Assembly (NCBI RefSeq): GCF_024808665.1
Contig: NZ_JANUBZ010000011.1
Span: forward strand, 1-64,000
DNA length: 64,000 bases
Direction of reading: 5' to 3'
From: Mucilaginibacter empetricola
GTDB taxonomy: Bacteria > Bacteroidota > Bacteroidia > Sphingobacteriales > Sphingobacteriaceae
The position numbers and the translations under genes were made by a program. Of this stretch, positions 8,463 through 15,925 are shown one piece after another. The notes below the pieces were generated by a model. The model was not told the origin of the DNA. It ran no database searches and was given only the letters and a program-made list of their open reading frames with translations. Every line of letters begins with the position of its first letter. The stretch's first letter is position 1.

Positions 8463-9225
8463 GTTTAAATTTAGTCGCTAGTAATAGAGTCTTATCATCA
8501 TCTGTACGGTTATTAATCGTGTTACTCGACAAGTAATCAATAAGTTTGTTGTTTAATATGGAGATATGTTCATCATCTGAAGCTTTTCTGAGCCATTTAA
8601 ATAAATCATTAAAAAAAGGCTGATGAACACATTCAGACTCATTATTTAACGCAAGCATTTGCAATCCATCGGTAAAAATTGCTACTTCACTTATATTTTC
8701 TTCAATGATCTTAGTTTTAAGATTACGAAAATTCGGATCGTCAATTAAAAAGGTAGTGGTGTTCTGGTACTCTCCATTATGGGGCCACCACAAATGAGTA
8801 AAATACCCGCTGCCATCATTTCTAATAATAGCGCCATCCCCAATTTGTAAAAAGCAAGCCCTTTCTGGCAAAATTATGAAACCTAACAATGTACAGGAAA
8901 ACTCGTTAAGTGGTTCCTGAGCTTGTTCAGCAAGTTCTTTTAAATTATCGTAAATATTTTCTGCTAGTTCTAATAAGCTTTGATCACTAATTTCAATGTC
9001 TGCCGATACAAGTCCTTCGAGGATGCTTACGCCTCGTTCAACAGTAGTTTCTGAAGCTTTAGCCGCATATTTAGCACTACCAGCACCATCACTTACAAAA
9101 CAAATTAGTGCTTCCTCGTAGTTACTTAACTCAACAAGCTGATAATGAATTGCATCCTCGCAAGTTTTACCCGATTGTAAGTGGGACGATCCAATAACGC
9201 TCTGACCAATTACCTTCCAGATCAT
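8443..9225 (-). CDS. PP2C-type protein phosphatase (TerY-P-type triad)
   Basis: A 260-residue PPM/PP2C Ser/Thr phosphatase. The metal-binding acidic motifs are all present: CEDA near residue 24, FVSDGAGSAKYAA near 48, IGDGAIIRNDG near 128, IFTDGLQ near 177 and TDDDKTLL near the end. The enzyme is therefore predicted to be active. It overlaps the VWA gene by 4 bp (ATGA) and the kinase gene by up to 20 bp, so the three are tightly co-translated. It presumably reverses phosphorylation by the adjacent kinase, possibly on the VWA protein. Confidence 0.9.
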   Translation of the reverse strand: MIWKVIGQSVIGSSHLQSGKTCEDAIHYQLVELSNYEEALICFVSDGAGSAKYAAKASETTVERGVSILEGLVSADIEISDQSLLELAENIYDNLKELAEQAQEPLNEFSCTLLGFIILPERACFLQIGDGAIIRNDGSGYFTHLWWPHNGEYQNTTTFLIDDPNFRNLKTKIIEENISEVAIFTDGLQMLALNNESECVHQPFFNDLFKWLRKASDDEHISILNNKLIDYLSSNTINNRTDDDKTLLLATKFKHDSPGV

Positions 9226-9896
9226 AATTCAGCCCATCCGGAAGGTGGTAGCATTTGAATAGTTGTACCAGGATTCTTGCTGGAAACCATCTTCATAGAT
9301 GAAGACAACCACAAGAAAAATTCCCTGAACATTAGTCCTTTTAGTTTTATAGGGCTTCTGACGGATAATCTGTTTAGAACGTCCATGTTTGCACCTTCTA
9401 CTGCTATAGCAAAAAATGCAAATGAGTTTTTATTTTCACCACCTTTAATAAGTTGTGCCGCTTGTGACCAATTATCTGTTGGGCCGCCGTCTGTAATCAA
9501 AATTATCCAGGGTTTGTAATAGCCAACACCGTTTTCCTTATATACTTGCTTGCGTTTATTAATCAATTCTATACCCATTGTTATTGCAGAACCAATCGGT
9601 GTATCTCCACTTGCTGATAGATGTTTTGGGTAAAAATTATCTACAGTTTGAAAATCAGATTCAAGAGTTGCAGGCCCAAACGTTATCATTGCCACTTCTA
9701 CTCTCTTTGATGCCAATGAATCTTGAATTAATTCATTTTTTAAAGTTTGTACACCTTCATTTAATTGTTGAATTGGCATACCTCCCATAGAACCCGAAGT
9801 ATCAAGTAGTAACATGCAGGGACACCGAGATTCAGGGTTATTTGCAAAATCGTCTGAGCCGAATGGTATTTGTTCAAAGGAAATATATTCATTCAT
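9222..9896 (-). CDS. VWA-domain protein, TerY-like (TerY-P-type triad)
   Basis: A 224-residue von Willebrand A domain protein with a complete MIDAS metal site: DTSGS at 32-36, T99 in SGDTPIG, and D136 in LITDGGPTD. Length and the C-terminal GWAEL resemble TerY proteins. There is no signal peptide, so it is cytosolic. It is the first gene of the operon. Comparative genomics (Anantharaman, Iyer and Aravind) described TerY-PP2C-kinase triads as stress signalling units, and related triads are catalogued as candidate anti-phage systems. Those statements are established knowledge as I recall it; the role here is inference. Confidence 0.9.
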   Translation of the reverse strand: MNEYISFEQIPFGSDDFANNPESRCPCMLLLDTSGSMGGMPIQQLNEGVQTLKNELIQDSLASKRVEVAMITFGPATLESDFQTVDNFYPKHLSASGDTPIGSAITMGIELINKRKQVYKENGVGYYKPWIILITDGGPTDNWSQAAQLIKGGENKNSFAFFAIAVEGANMDVLNRLSVRSPIKLKGLMFREFFLWLSSSMKMVSSKNPGTTIQMLPPSGWAEL

Positions 9897-10050
9897 AGTA
9901 ATATAATTAATTGTATGCTAAGATTTAAGAATTTAAATATATGTAATATTTAAATGTCGTTCATCTTTTTAATAACAGAGTTCGGCACTTAAGAAGAATT
10001 TGGAAAGTTATTATCACATTCTGAAAATTGGGCATTAAAATTGACAAATT
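9897..10050. other. AT-rich spacer upstream of the triad
   Basis: This holds the presumed promoter region of the VWA-PP2C-kinase operon (minus strand). I do not see a convincing -7 box. It ends at the tRNA relic at 10051. Confidence 0.4.
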
Positions 10051-10090
10051 GCCTAAAATAGTACCCAAAGCCGTGACCGAACTGGTACGG
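10051..10090 (-). pseudogene. Decayed copy of tRNA-Leu(CAA) 3' end
   Basis: Bases 10061-10088 match 12136-12163, the 3' end of the intact minus-strand tRNA-Leu(CAA), at 22 of 28 positions. Five of the six differences are transitions. The preceding CCTAAA is shared too. No 5' half is present. It separates the triad segment from the segment with the antitoxin-like gene, as expected for a decayed attachment repeat from nested insertions. Confidence 0.55.
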
Positions 10091-10116
10091 GCTTCCATAT
10101 AATACATCAACCATAA

Positions 10117-10341
10117 CTATTTGTCTAGTTCGCCCATCAGCTCAGAAATAGGCCTGATTAACTCCGCATTCTTTTCTAAAGCATCAAGCCGGGCATCGAT
10201 GAGTTGTTTGTGCCATTCAGGAAGTTCGGCATCTAAATGATCTATATCAGGGTACTTCATTTTTATCAATTCCCATTCTTCTATAGGCAACTGAACGGCA
10301 GCAACCTGTCCCTTTTCATTTGAAAGATATTGAATGCTCAT
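10117..10341 (-). CDS. Antitoxin-like addiction-module protein (orphan)
   Basis: A 74-75 residue acidic protein with an N-terminal IQYLSNEKGQVAAVQLPIEEW segment. This resembles Phd-like antitoxins that in Bacteroidetes usually precede a RelE/ParE toxin gene. The start Met at 10341 and the one at 10344 are equally possible. Downstream, where the toxin would lie, only 26 bp remain before the tRNA relic and no RelE-like frame is readable, so the gene appears orphaned. The family call is from sequence style only. Confidence 0.55.
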   Translation of the reverse strand: MSIQYLSNEKGQVAAVQLPIEEWELIKMKYPDIDHLDAELPEWHKQLIDARLDALEKNAELIRPISELMGELDK

Positions 10342-10442
10342 CATATCAAATTTAAGGAATGATTATTAAAAAGAAGGATTATGGTTGGTGTCTCAGTTTG
10401 AAATTTATTAAAAAAAGATATTAACCAAATACAAGTATCTTT

Positions 10443-11363
10443 ATGATTATTTGTATGGCAAAAAAAAGAAAATACATAAACAAAAATCATCACTCCCATA
10501 AAAAAAAACAAATATCAGAATCGAAAGAACCGGTTAAAAAGAAATTAAATGGGGTCTTAGATAAAGGATGGAAGCGGGTAGCTGCGTTATTATTAATTTT
10601 AGGGGGTATTGCAAGTTTCATTGCGATACAAAATGAGTGGCTTAAATCTTCCAAGAAAAAATTTGAAGAACAAACTACCGAATCCGGAAGTTTAAATCCA
10701 CCAAAGTTAAATTACTCAAATAGCCAATATTCTCAAATTTCTAATGATGGGTTTAAGTTTTTTATTCCACGTATTCCGCCAAATTTTGATAGTAAAACCA
10801 ATAAGCGTTTCCCGCCAATAATAGGATTACATGTCATTGACTTTAATATAAATAATCCTATTTATGTTGACTGTGGAAATAGAATATTTTATTTAACCCC
10901 ACAATATTTTCACAAGGGGGTCGATATATTAAAGACATTAGGGGACTCATGCTCAAATACGAGCCTTATTTTAGGATTAAAAGGCGATAGACTATATATA
11001 TCAACTGAGTTTAAAAGACTTCAAAATGAAGAAACAATGGGAATCATTGAATATAATCACTGGACTCTATTTAAAGAAAATATTCTTACATACCGCTATA
11101 ACGATACGATGCTTGAAGTTCGGGATAAGCAAAACAAAATTGCGTTTTCAATAAAATACGGTCAAACAAGTATGATGCGAACAAAAAAGGGCCCCCCTTT
11201 CAATGGAGTTATTATAAGAGGTTATTTTTTAGGAGACACGTCGCTTACGGTAATTAACTCACAGCCTGGCTTTTTTAGAGGTTGTTTTTTAAAATCAGAT
11301 CCAAATTGGAAACAAAAAGCAGCCGTTGAAATATCTAAAATTAAATCACTTTGGAATAACTAA
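10443..11363 (+). CDS. Unknown membrane-anchored protein with basic N-terminus
   Basis: A 306-residue protein not recognised by family. Residues 1-45 are extremely Lys/His rich (KKRKYINKNHHSHKKK), one transmembrane helix follows at about 47-62 (AALLLILGGIASFIAI), then a 240-residue AT-rich-encoded domain. A second Met at 10455 is an alternative start. Topology by the positive-inside rule puts the C-terminal domain outside the cytoplasm. It stands alone between tRNA relics in the accessory zone, so it is probably horizontally acquired cargo. Confidence 0.6.
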   Translation: MIICMAKKRKYINKNHHSHKKKQISESKEPVKKKLNGVLDKGWKRVAALLLILGGIASFIAIQNEWLKSSKKKFEEQTTESGSLNPPKLNYSNSQYSQISNDGFKFFIPRIPPNFDSKTNKRFPPIIGLHVIDFNINNPIYVDCGNRIFYLTPQYFHKGVDILKTLGDSCSNTSLILGLKGDRLYISTEFKRLQNEETMGIIEYNHWTLFKENILTYRYNDTMLEVRDKQNKIAFSIKYGQTSMMRTKKGPPFNGVIIRGYFLGDTSLTVINSQPGFFRGCFLKSDPNWKQKAAVEISKIKSLWNN

Positions 11364-11649
11364 TTCAGCCAACCTTACAATGTATTCTATAGTCATAACA
11401 TCTTTAGTTAAACTTACTTCCATTGGAGGCTTTATTCGTAACACCTTGTACCTCTTGGTACAATTATAATTGGGAAAGTACACCCAATCAAATTTTCAGC
11501 CCACAATCCCGCGGTGTTTCTTTTGTATCATGTATTCTCAGGCCAACACTTTGGAGAAAAAAATGATCCGATTTAAAACAACAAAGCCGTTTTGGTTAAG
11601 CCGCACAATATTTATAGATTATGCTTATGTTTAAATAACTATTTTAAGT
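11364..11649. other. Intergenic region with decayed repeat of the tRNA downstream sequence
   Basis: Bases about 11512-11595 (TTGTATCATGTATTCTC, then AAAACAACAAAGCC) resemble 12025-12115 (TTGTGTCATGTGTTTGTG, then AAAATAACAAAGCC), which lies just downstream of the intact tRNA-Leu(CAA). It may be another decayed boundary, but no tRNA bases are readable here. Confidence 0.35.
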
Positions 11650-11871
11650 ATGACGACGATAAAACTTAATGTTCCCGACGCACTTGAAAAAGAGCATGAT
11701 GAAACCGTACGGTTAATTGCCGCAAAGTTGTACGAAGCAGGCAAATTATCTTTGGGACAGGCGGCTGAAATGTGCGGTATAAAAAAATGGGATTTCCCCG
11801 CAGTGCTGGCTAAGTTTAATATTCCATATTTTCAATATACCGGCGATGATCTGTTAAATGAGTTTAAATAA
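11650..11871 (+). CDS. UPF0175 family protein (antitoxin-like)
   Basis: A 73-residue protein. The core RLIAAKLYEAGKLSLGQAAEMCGI near residues 22-45 is the UPF0175 helix-turn-helix-like signature, and the C-terminal IPYFQYTGDDLLNEF is also typical. Family members commonly pair with a PIN-type DUF3368 toxin. No such gene follows within the 265 bp before the tRNA, so this copy seems orphaned. Confidence 0.75.
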   Translation: MTTIKLNVPDALEKEHDETVRLIAAKLYEAGKLSLGQAAEMCGIKKWDFPAVLAKFNIPYFQYTGDDLLNEFK

Positions 11872-12104
11872 AATATCTGATATGGTATTTTGTTAAGTGC
11901 CAAAGAGCGGGGATAGTCACTACAATATTCTTCAATTTTTCGTCCCAAGCGTTTCTTTTTGTTTCATATTTGGCGCAACTTATTGATTTACAGCAAGCAC
12001 TGTTTCCTGTGTTTCGGCTGTTTTTTTTGTGTCATGTGTTTGTGAAACAACACACTCCATATTAAACTTTGTCAAAAGAAGGGATTGGGCTTAAAATAAC
12101 AAAG

Positions 12105-12134
12105 CCCCCCGACGTATCGGGAGGCTTCTCCTAA
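12105..12134 (-). terminator. Intrinsic terminator of tRNA-Leu(CAA)
   Basis: On the minus strand, AAGCCTCCCGA, a TACG loop and TCGGGGGGCTT form an 11-bp stem (one G-T pair), followed by TGTTATTTT. It begins about 5 nt after the tRNA 3' end. Confidence 0.8.
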
Positions 12135-12136
12135 AG

Positions 12137-12220
12137 TACCCAGAGCCGGGGTCGAACCGGCACAACCGTGAAGTTATTGGTGTTTGAGACCAACGCGTCT
12201 ACCGATTCCGCCATCTGGGC
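12137..12220 (-). tRNA. tRNA-Leu(CAA)
   Basis: The 84-nt minus-strand cloverleaf has acceptor GCCCAGA pairing with TCTGGGT and discriminator A. The anticodon arm is TTGGT-CTCAAAC-ACCAA, giving anticodon CAA. A long variable arm (as in class II Leu tRNAs) and the T-loop GTTCGAC are present. CCA is not encoded. Its 3' end has decayed copies downstream at about 10.06 and 6.38 kb, which suggests it has been an integration target. Confidence 0.95.
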
Positions 12221-12251
12221 CTTTCCTTGCATGAACGTTGGATTAGTTCGT

Positions 12252-12776
12252 TCAAAAGCGGGATGCAAATGTATTCAAACTCTCCTTAATACGCAACAAA
12301 TATTTTTGTCTAAAGTAACAATCTGCAATTTCATTTAATCTTTCTTCTTTGGCCGTGTCATTCAAATGGGCATAACCTTTAGTAGCTGCAATAATCTTCT
12401 GATTAATATCATCCTCAACGGCAAGCACTTCTGCAGTAATGTGACCCAGTTCCTTTGCGTCATCCACTTCCATCAGGCGCTCATTAATATCCATCATTTC
12501 CATCAAAAAATCTGCCGGAAGTTGTGGTTTTGCACCCTCTTTTAGCAATTCATGCAACGTTAAAATGTATTCAAGGCGCTTATAATCGTCAGAAAGCGTC
12601 TGGTAAGCCTTGTTATTTATGGTAGAAAGCTCAAGGATTTCCTGCTGTTTAGCATCATCTTCATTGGCGTAAAAATCGGGATGATACTTTTTGCTCAGCT
12701 CGTAAAACTTCTTCTTCAGCAAAGCGGCATCCGGGGTAAACGATTCTTCGATGCCGTAAAATTCAAAGTAATTCAT
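12252..12776 (-). CDS. hscB: Fe-S cluster co-chaperone HscB
   Basis: A J-domain co-chaperone that delivers iron-sulfur scaffold protein to an Hsp70. The N-terminal J domain has the HPD motif (KKYHPDFY, near residue 31) and the C-terminal HSCB oligomerisation helices follow. I chose the Met at 12776 (MNYFEFYGIEESF), which gives 174 residues. The longer frame to 12848 adds a tail encoded by low-complexity intergenic DNA. It sits just upstream of the tRNA-Leu(CAA). No hscA or iscU is adjacent. Confidence 0.88.
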   Translation of the reverse strand: MNYFEFYGIEESFTPDAALLKKKFYELSKKYHPDFYANEDDAKQQEILELSTINNKAYQTLSDDYKRLEYILTLHELLKEGAKPQLPADFLMEMMDINERLMEVDDAKELGHITAEVLAVEDDINQKIIAATKGYAHLNDTAKEERLNEIADCYFRQKYLLRIKESLNTFASRF

Positions 12777-12789
12777 AAGGCAAAGGTAG

Positions 12790-12850
12790 GAAAGAGTTTG
12801 GAGATTAGTGATTGGAGATCGGAGGTTAGGTGGGAAGTTGGCGGTCAAAT
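12790..12850. repeat. Low-complexity GATTGGAGATCGGAGG repeat
   Basis: Between divergent hscB and kdsA lies a purine-rich tract of short repeated words (GAGATTAGTGATTGGAGATC). It resembles other intergenic low-complexity tracts in the window (14.7, 30.6 kb). It should not be read as coding, although two open frames run through it. Confidence 0.4.
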
Positions 12851-12909
12851 CTCTGGCATCGACTTCCCAAAATAATTCTCATCTTTACATTTTATTTACC
12901 ACACACGCT

Positions 12910-13686
12910 ATGTTATTTGATCAGATGCGGCAAAAGCCGTTTTTTATATTGGGTCCATGTGTAATGGAAAACCAGAACTTGCTATACACCGTTGCCGAAA
13001 AGGTGGCCGAAATAGGGCAGAAGTATAATATACCTGTTGTGTTCAAATCATCATTTGATAAGGCTAACCGTACCTCTATTCACTCATACCGCGGTCCGGG
13101 TTTGGAACATGGCATGGAAATGCTGTTAAAAGTAAAAGAACGTTTTGGCTTGCCATTAACTACCGACATACACGAACCTTACCAGGCTGAAATTGTTGGC
13201 CAGGTGGTTGATATATTACAGATCCCCGCATTTCTATGCCGCCAAACAGATCTGCTGGTGGCCGCCGCTAAAACGGGCAAAATTGTAAACGTTAAAAAAG
13301 CACAATTTTTGTCAGGACAAGATATGTTCTATCCCGCTCAAAAGGTTATTGAGGCGGGCAACGACCAGGTAATTTTAACCGAGCGCGGCAACATGTACGG
13401 CTATAACAACCTAGCGGTTGATTTCAGAAATATTTATGACATGAAAGCCTTTGGCCATCCTGTTTGTATGGATTGTACACACTCTGTACAGCGTCCGGGC
13501 GGTGCGGGAGGCAAAACCGGCGGCGACCGTACCTTTGTGCCCATGATGGCTCTAGCGGCCAAAGCTTTCGGTGCCAGTGGGTATTTTATGGAGGCGCATC
13601 CAGATCCTGACCATGCTTTAAGCGACGGCCCTAACATGGTGCGTTTACATGAGCTGGAAGAAGTGATAAAACCACTATTAGGCTGA
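12910..13686 (+). CDS. kdsA: 3-deoxy-8-phosphooctulonate synthase KdsA
   Basis: Condenses phosphoenolpyruvate with arabinose 5-phosphate to make KDO 8-phosphate for lipopolysaccharide. LGPCVMEN near residue 14, KSSFDKANR near 46, TDIHEPYQ near 87 and the DCTHSVQRPGG block near 185 are family hallmarks. The Met at 12910 gives 258 residues. The downstream gene kdsD makes its substrate, so the two form a KDO unit. Confidence 0.95.
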   Translation: MLFDQMRQKPFFILGPCVMENQNLLYTVAEKVAEIGQKYNIPVVFKSSFDKANRTSIHSYRGPGLEHGMEMLLKVKERFGLPLTTDIHEPYQAEIVGQVVDILQIPAFLCRQTDLLVAAAKTGKIVNVKKAQFLSGQDMFYPAQKVIEAGNDQVILTERGNMYGYNNLAVDFRNIYDMKAFGHPVCMDCTHSVQRPGGAGGKTGGDRTFVPMMALAAKAFGASGYFMEAHPDPDHALSDGPNMVRLHELEEVIKPLLG

Positions 13687-13794
13687 ACCGGAATTTATTG
13701 AATTTTAAAATTGCCAGAATTATGGCTGATTAATATATAAAATGCAAATTCCGGATATTCCCAAATTCTAAGAATTCCGGTTCTGATAAATTAA

Positions 13795-14727
13795 ATGAAA
13801 GATATTGCAAAAAGGGTTTTTGACACCGAAATAGACTCCTTAAAACACGTTGCCAGCCTGCTTGATGATGAGTTTAGCAAGGTGGTTGATGTGATCCTGA
13901 AAGCCAGCGGCAAAGTCATCGTTATTGGTATTGGCAAATCCGGCATAATCGGTAAAAAGGTTGCGGCCACTTTGGCCAGTACCGGTACCCCCAGCTTTTT
14001 CCTGCACCCCGGCGAAGCCTTCCACGGCGATTTAGGAATGGTGGGGACTGATGATATAGTGATCCTGATATCTTATTCGGGTGAGACGGATGAAGTGCTA
14101 AAATTGATTCCGTTTTTAAAATGGAATAAAAACACCATCATCGGTATAACCGGCAACCCCAATTCTACAGTCGCAAAAAACAGCGAATATCACCTCAATG
14201 TGAATATTAAACAGGAGGCTTGTCCGCTGGCGTTGGCGCCTACATCATCTACCACAGCAACCCTGGTAATGGGCGATGCTCTGGCCGTTGCACTGATGGA
14301 ATCGCGCCAGTTTCAGCATGAGGATTTTGCACGGTTTCATCCTGGTGGCAGTTTGGGTCGCAAATTGCTGATCAAGGTAAAAGACCTGATGCGGACAGAT
14401 AATTTACCGTTCATCAGCGAGACAGCTTCTTTTACAGAGTTGTTGCTTTGCATGTCCGAAGGTCGTTTAGGACTGGTTATAGTGGGTAACAACCAACAAG
14501 TTAAAGGCGTAGTAACCGACGGCGATTTAAGACGTGCCCTGGTTAAAAACCCTGATACAGCAAGCCATACCGTCATAGATATGATGAGCAGATCACCTGT
14601 ATTTATTGACGAGAATGAGTTTATCCACCATGCCGAACAGCTGATGATCGAAAAGAAAATAACTACCATTCTGGTGGGATCCGCGAAAGATAGAACAGTG
14701 AGCGGGATTTATCAGATTTATCAGTAG
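13795..14727 (+). CDS. kdsD: Arabinose-5-phosphate isomerase KdsD (KpsF/GutQ family)
   Basis: Converts ribulose 5-phosphate to arabinose 5-phosphate for KDO synthesis. The 310-residue protein has an N-terminal SIS sugar isomerase domain (GIGKSGIIGKKVAATLASTG at 43-62 and SYSGETDEV near 99). Two C-terminal CBS domains follow, starting near residue 200 and 265. The length and domain order are normal. It lies 108 bp after kdsA on the same strand. Confidence 0.93.
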   Translation: MKDIAKRVFDTEIDSLKHVASLLDDEFSKVVDVILKASGKVIVIGIGKSGIIGKKVAATLASTGTPSFFLHPGEAFHGDLGMVGTDDIVILISYSGETDEVLKLIPFLKWNKNTIIGITGNPNSTVAKNSEYHLNVNIKQEACPLALAPTSSTTATLVMGDALAVALMESRQFQHEDFARFHPGGSLGRKLLIKVKDLMRTDNLPFISETASFTELLLCMSEGRLGLVIVGNNQQVKGVVTDGDLRRALVKNPDTASHTVIDMMSRSPVFIDENEFIHHAEQLMIEKKITTILVGSAKDRTVSGIYQIYQ

Positions 14728-14905
14728 TTGGTTGATTGGGTTGAATGGGTTGATTAAGTTGATTAGGTTCATTTAGTTGATTAAGTTTTGGGCTCATTTT
14801 TCATGAACGCGTTTATTCAACATACTCGATTTATAAACCAACTCAATCAACCTACTCAACTTAATCAACCACTTAACTCTCAATAAACCAACTTAATCAA
14901 CCAAC
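14727..14905. repeat. GTTGATTAAGTTGATT low-complexity inverted repeat
   Basis: The kdsD-to-BtuF spacer is built from repeats of GTTGATT/AAGTTGATT on the left and AATCAACTTAATCAAC on the right, around a central stretch near 14790-14815. The halves are mutually complementary and could fold into a large hairpin. The right arm ends at the ATG of the next gene. Confidence 0.7.
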
Positions 14906-15682
14906 ATGCTCGATCAATTAAACAGGGAGATTGAATTATCATCCGTGCCTAAACGGATTATTTCTGTGGTGCCTTCCCAAACGGAGCTTTTGTTTTATTT
15001 GGGTTTAGATGAGGGGATCATTGGTATAACCAAATTCTGTATCTATCCGCAAGACAAATTCAAATCGACTACCAAAATTGGTGGTACCAAGCAACTCGAT
15101 ATAGCAAAAATAAAGTCGCTAAAGCCTGATCTGATTATCGCTAATAAAGAAGAAAATGAGCGCGGCCAGATTGAAGAACTGATGGACTTTTGTCCTGTTT
15201 GGATAAGTGACATCAACAACCTTGCTGACGCACTGCAAATGATTGAAAGGGTAGGAGAACTGGTTGGTAAAATAGAAGAGTCGCTTGCATTAAGTCATAA
15301 CATTGAGCAACAGTTTAGGGAATTACCCCAGGTTCTCATTAATTTAAGCACAGCCTATTTTATTTGGCGCAAACCGTACATGGTTGCCGGGCGAAATACC
15401 TTTATTGATGATATGCTGCAAAAATGTGGTTTAATCAACGTTTTTGACACTGACAGATATCCTGAAATAAATGTGGATATGTTGATAACTGCCAACCCAC
15501 AGGTTGTTTTGCTTTCGTCTGAGCCTTATCCATTTAAAGAAAAACACCTAGAAGAACTTAGGTCCATATTACCCCGAGCTATCATTAAATTGGTTGACGG
15601 CGAAATATTTTCCTGGTATGGCAGTCGTTTACTGCATGCACCAGCTTATTTTGAATGGTTGCGTAAAGAATTGAATATTTGA
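14906..15682 (+). CDS. BtuF-like helical-backbone metal/cobalamin-binding protein
   Basis: A 258-residue substrate-binding protein of the class III (BtuF/FhuD) fold. SVVPSQTELLFYLGLDEGIIGITKFC near residue 21, LKPDLIIANKEEN near 73 and WRKPYMVAGRNTFIDDML near 140 are typical of the cobalamin-binding COG0614 branch. There is no obvious signal peptide and no permease or ATPase gene alongside, as is common for this form in Bacteroidetes. A role in vitamin B12 or iron-chelate handling is inferred. The dedicated B12 locus lies 22 kb away. Confidence 0.75.
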   Translation: MLDQLNREIELSSVPKRIISVVPSQTELLFYLGLDEGIIGITKFCIYPQDKFKSTTKIGGTKQLDIAKIKSLKPDLIIANKEENERGQIEELMDFCPVWISDINNLADALQMIERVGELVGKIEESLALSHNIEQQFRELPQVLINLSTAYFIWRKPYMVAGRNTFIDDMLQKCGLINVFDTDRYPEINVDMLITANPQVVLLSSEPYPFKEKHLEELRSILPRAIIKLVDGEIFSWYGSRLLHAPAYFEWLRKELNI

Positions 15683-15759
15683 TTTCATTGAAAATCAGCC
15701 ATTAAAACAGGATCGAAAGAAAAAACTTAATTTGAATTTTTAAATCTGCTATTTTAATC

Positions 15760-15767
15760 TATCTTTG
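15760..15767 (+). promoter_or_regulatory. Bacteroidetes -7 box for tRNA-Leu(TAG)
   Basis: TATCTTTG matches the Bacteroidetes TAnnTTTG -7 consensus, 22 bp before the tRNA 5' end. A TTTG at 15731 is further away than the usual -33 position, so the -33 element is uncertain. Confidence 0.6.
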
Positions 15768-15789
15768 CAGCCTCTTAAAAATCAAAAAC

Positions 15790-15871
15790 GCGGAAGTGGC
15801 GTAATTGGTAGCCGCACCAGACTTAGGATCTGGCGCCGCGAGGCGTGGGGGTTCGAGTCCCTTCTTCCGCA
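15790..15871 (+). tRNA. tRNA-Leu(TAG)
   Basis: An 82-nt class II tRNA. The acceptor GCGGAAG pairs with CTTCCGC, with discriminator A. The anticodon arm CCAGA-CTTAGGA-TCTGG gives anticodon TAG, and the T-loop contains GTTCGAGT. CCA is not encoded. Decayed copies of its 3' part plus downstream terminator occur at about 16.67 and 22.79 kb. Confidence 0.95.
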
Positions 15872-15880
15872 CAGAATGTT

Positions 15881-15915
15881 TAAAAGCCGTTAACTGAAAA
15901 GTTGATGGCTTTTTT
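15881..15915 (+). terminator. Terminator of tRNA-Leu(TAG)
   Basis: AAAAGCCGTTAACT and AGTTGATGGCTTTTTT form a stem-loop ending in a T-run 10 nt after the tRNA. The same hairpin is copied at 16691-16727 and 22857-22889. Confidence 0.8.
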
Positions 15916-15925
15916 GTTTAAAAAA

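Noticed and set aside
9990..10116. RelE/ParE toxin remnant downstream of the antitoxin-like gene
   Set aside because: A 41-codon minus-strand frame exists, but it reads through the tRNA relic and shows no RelE pattern.
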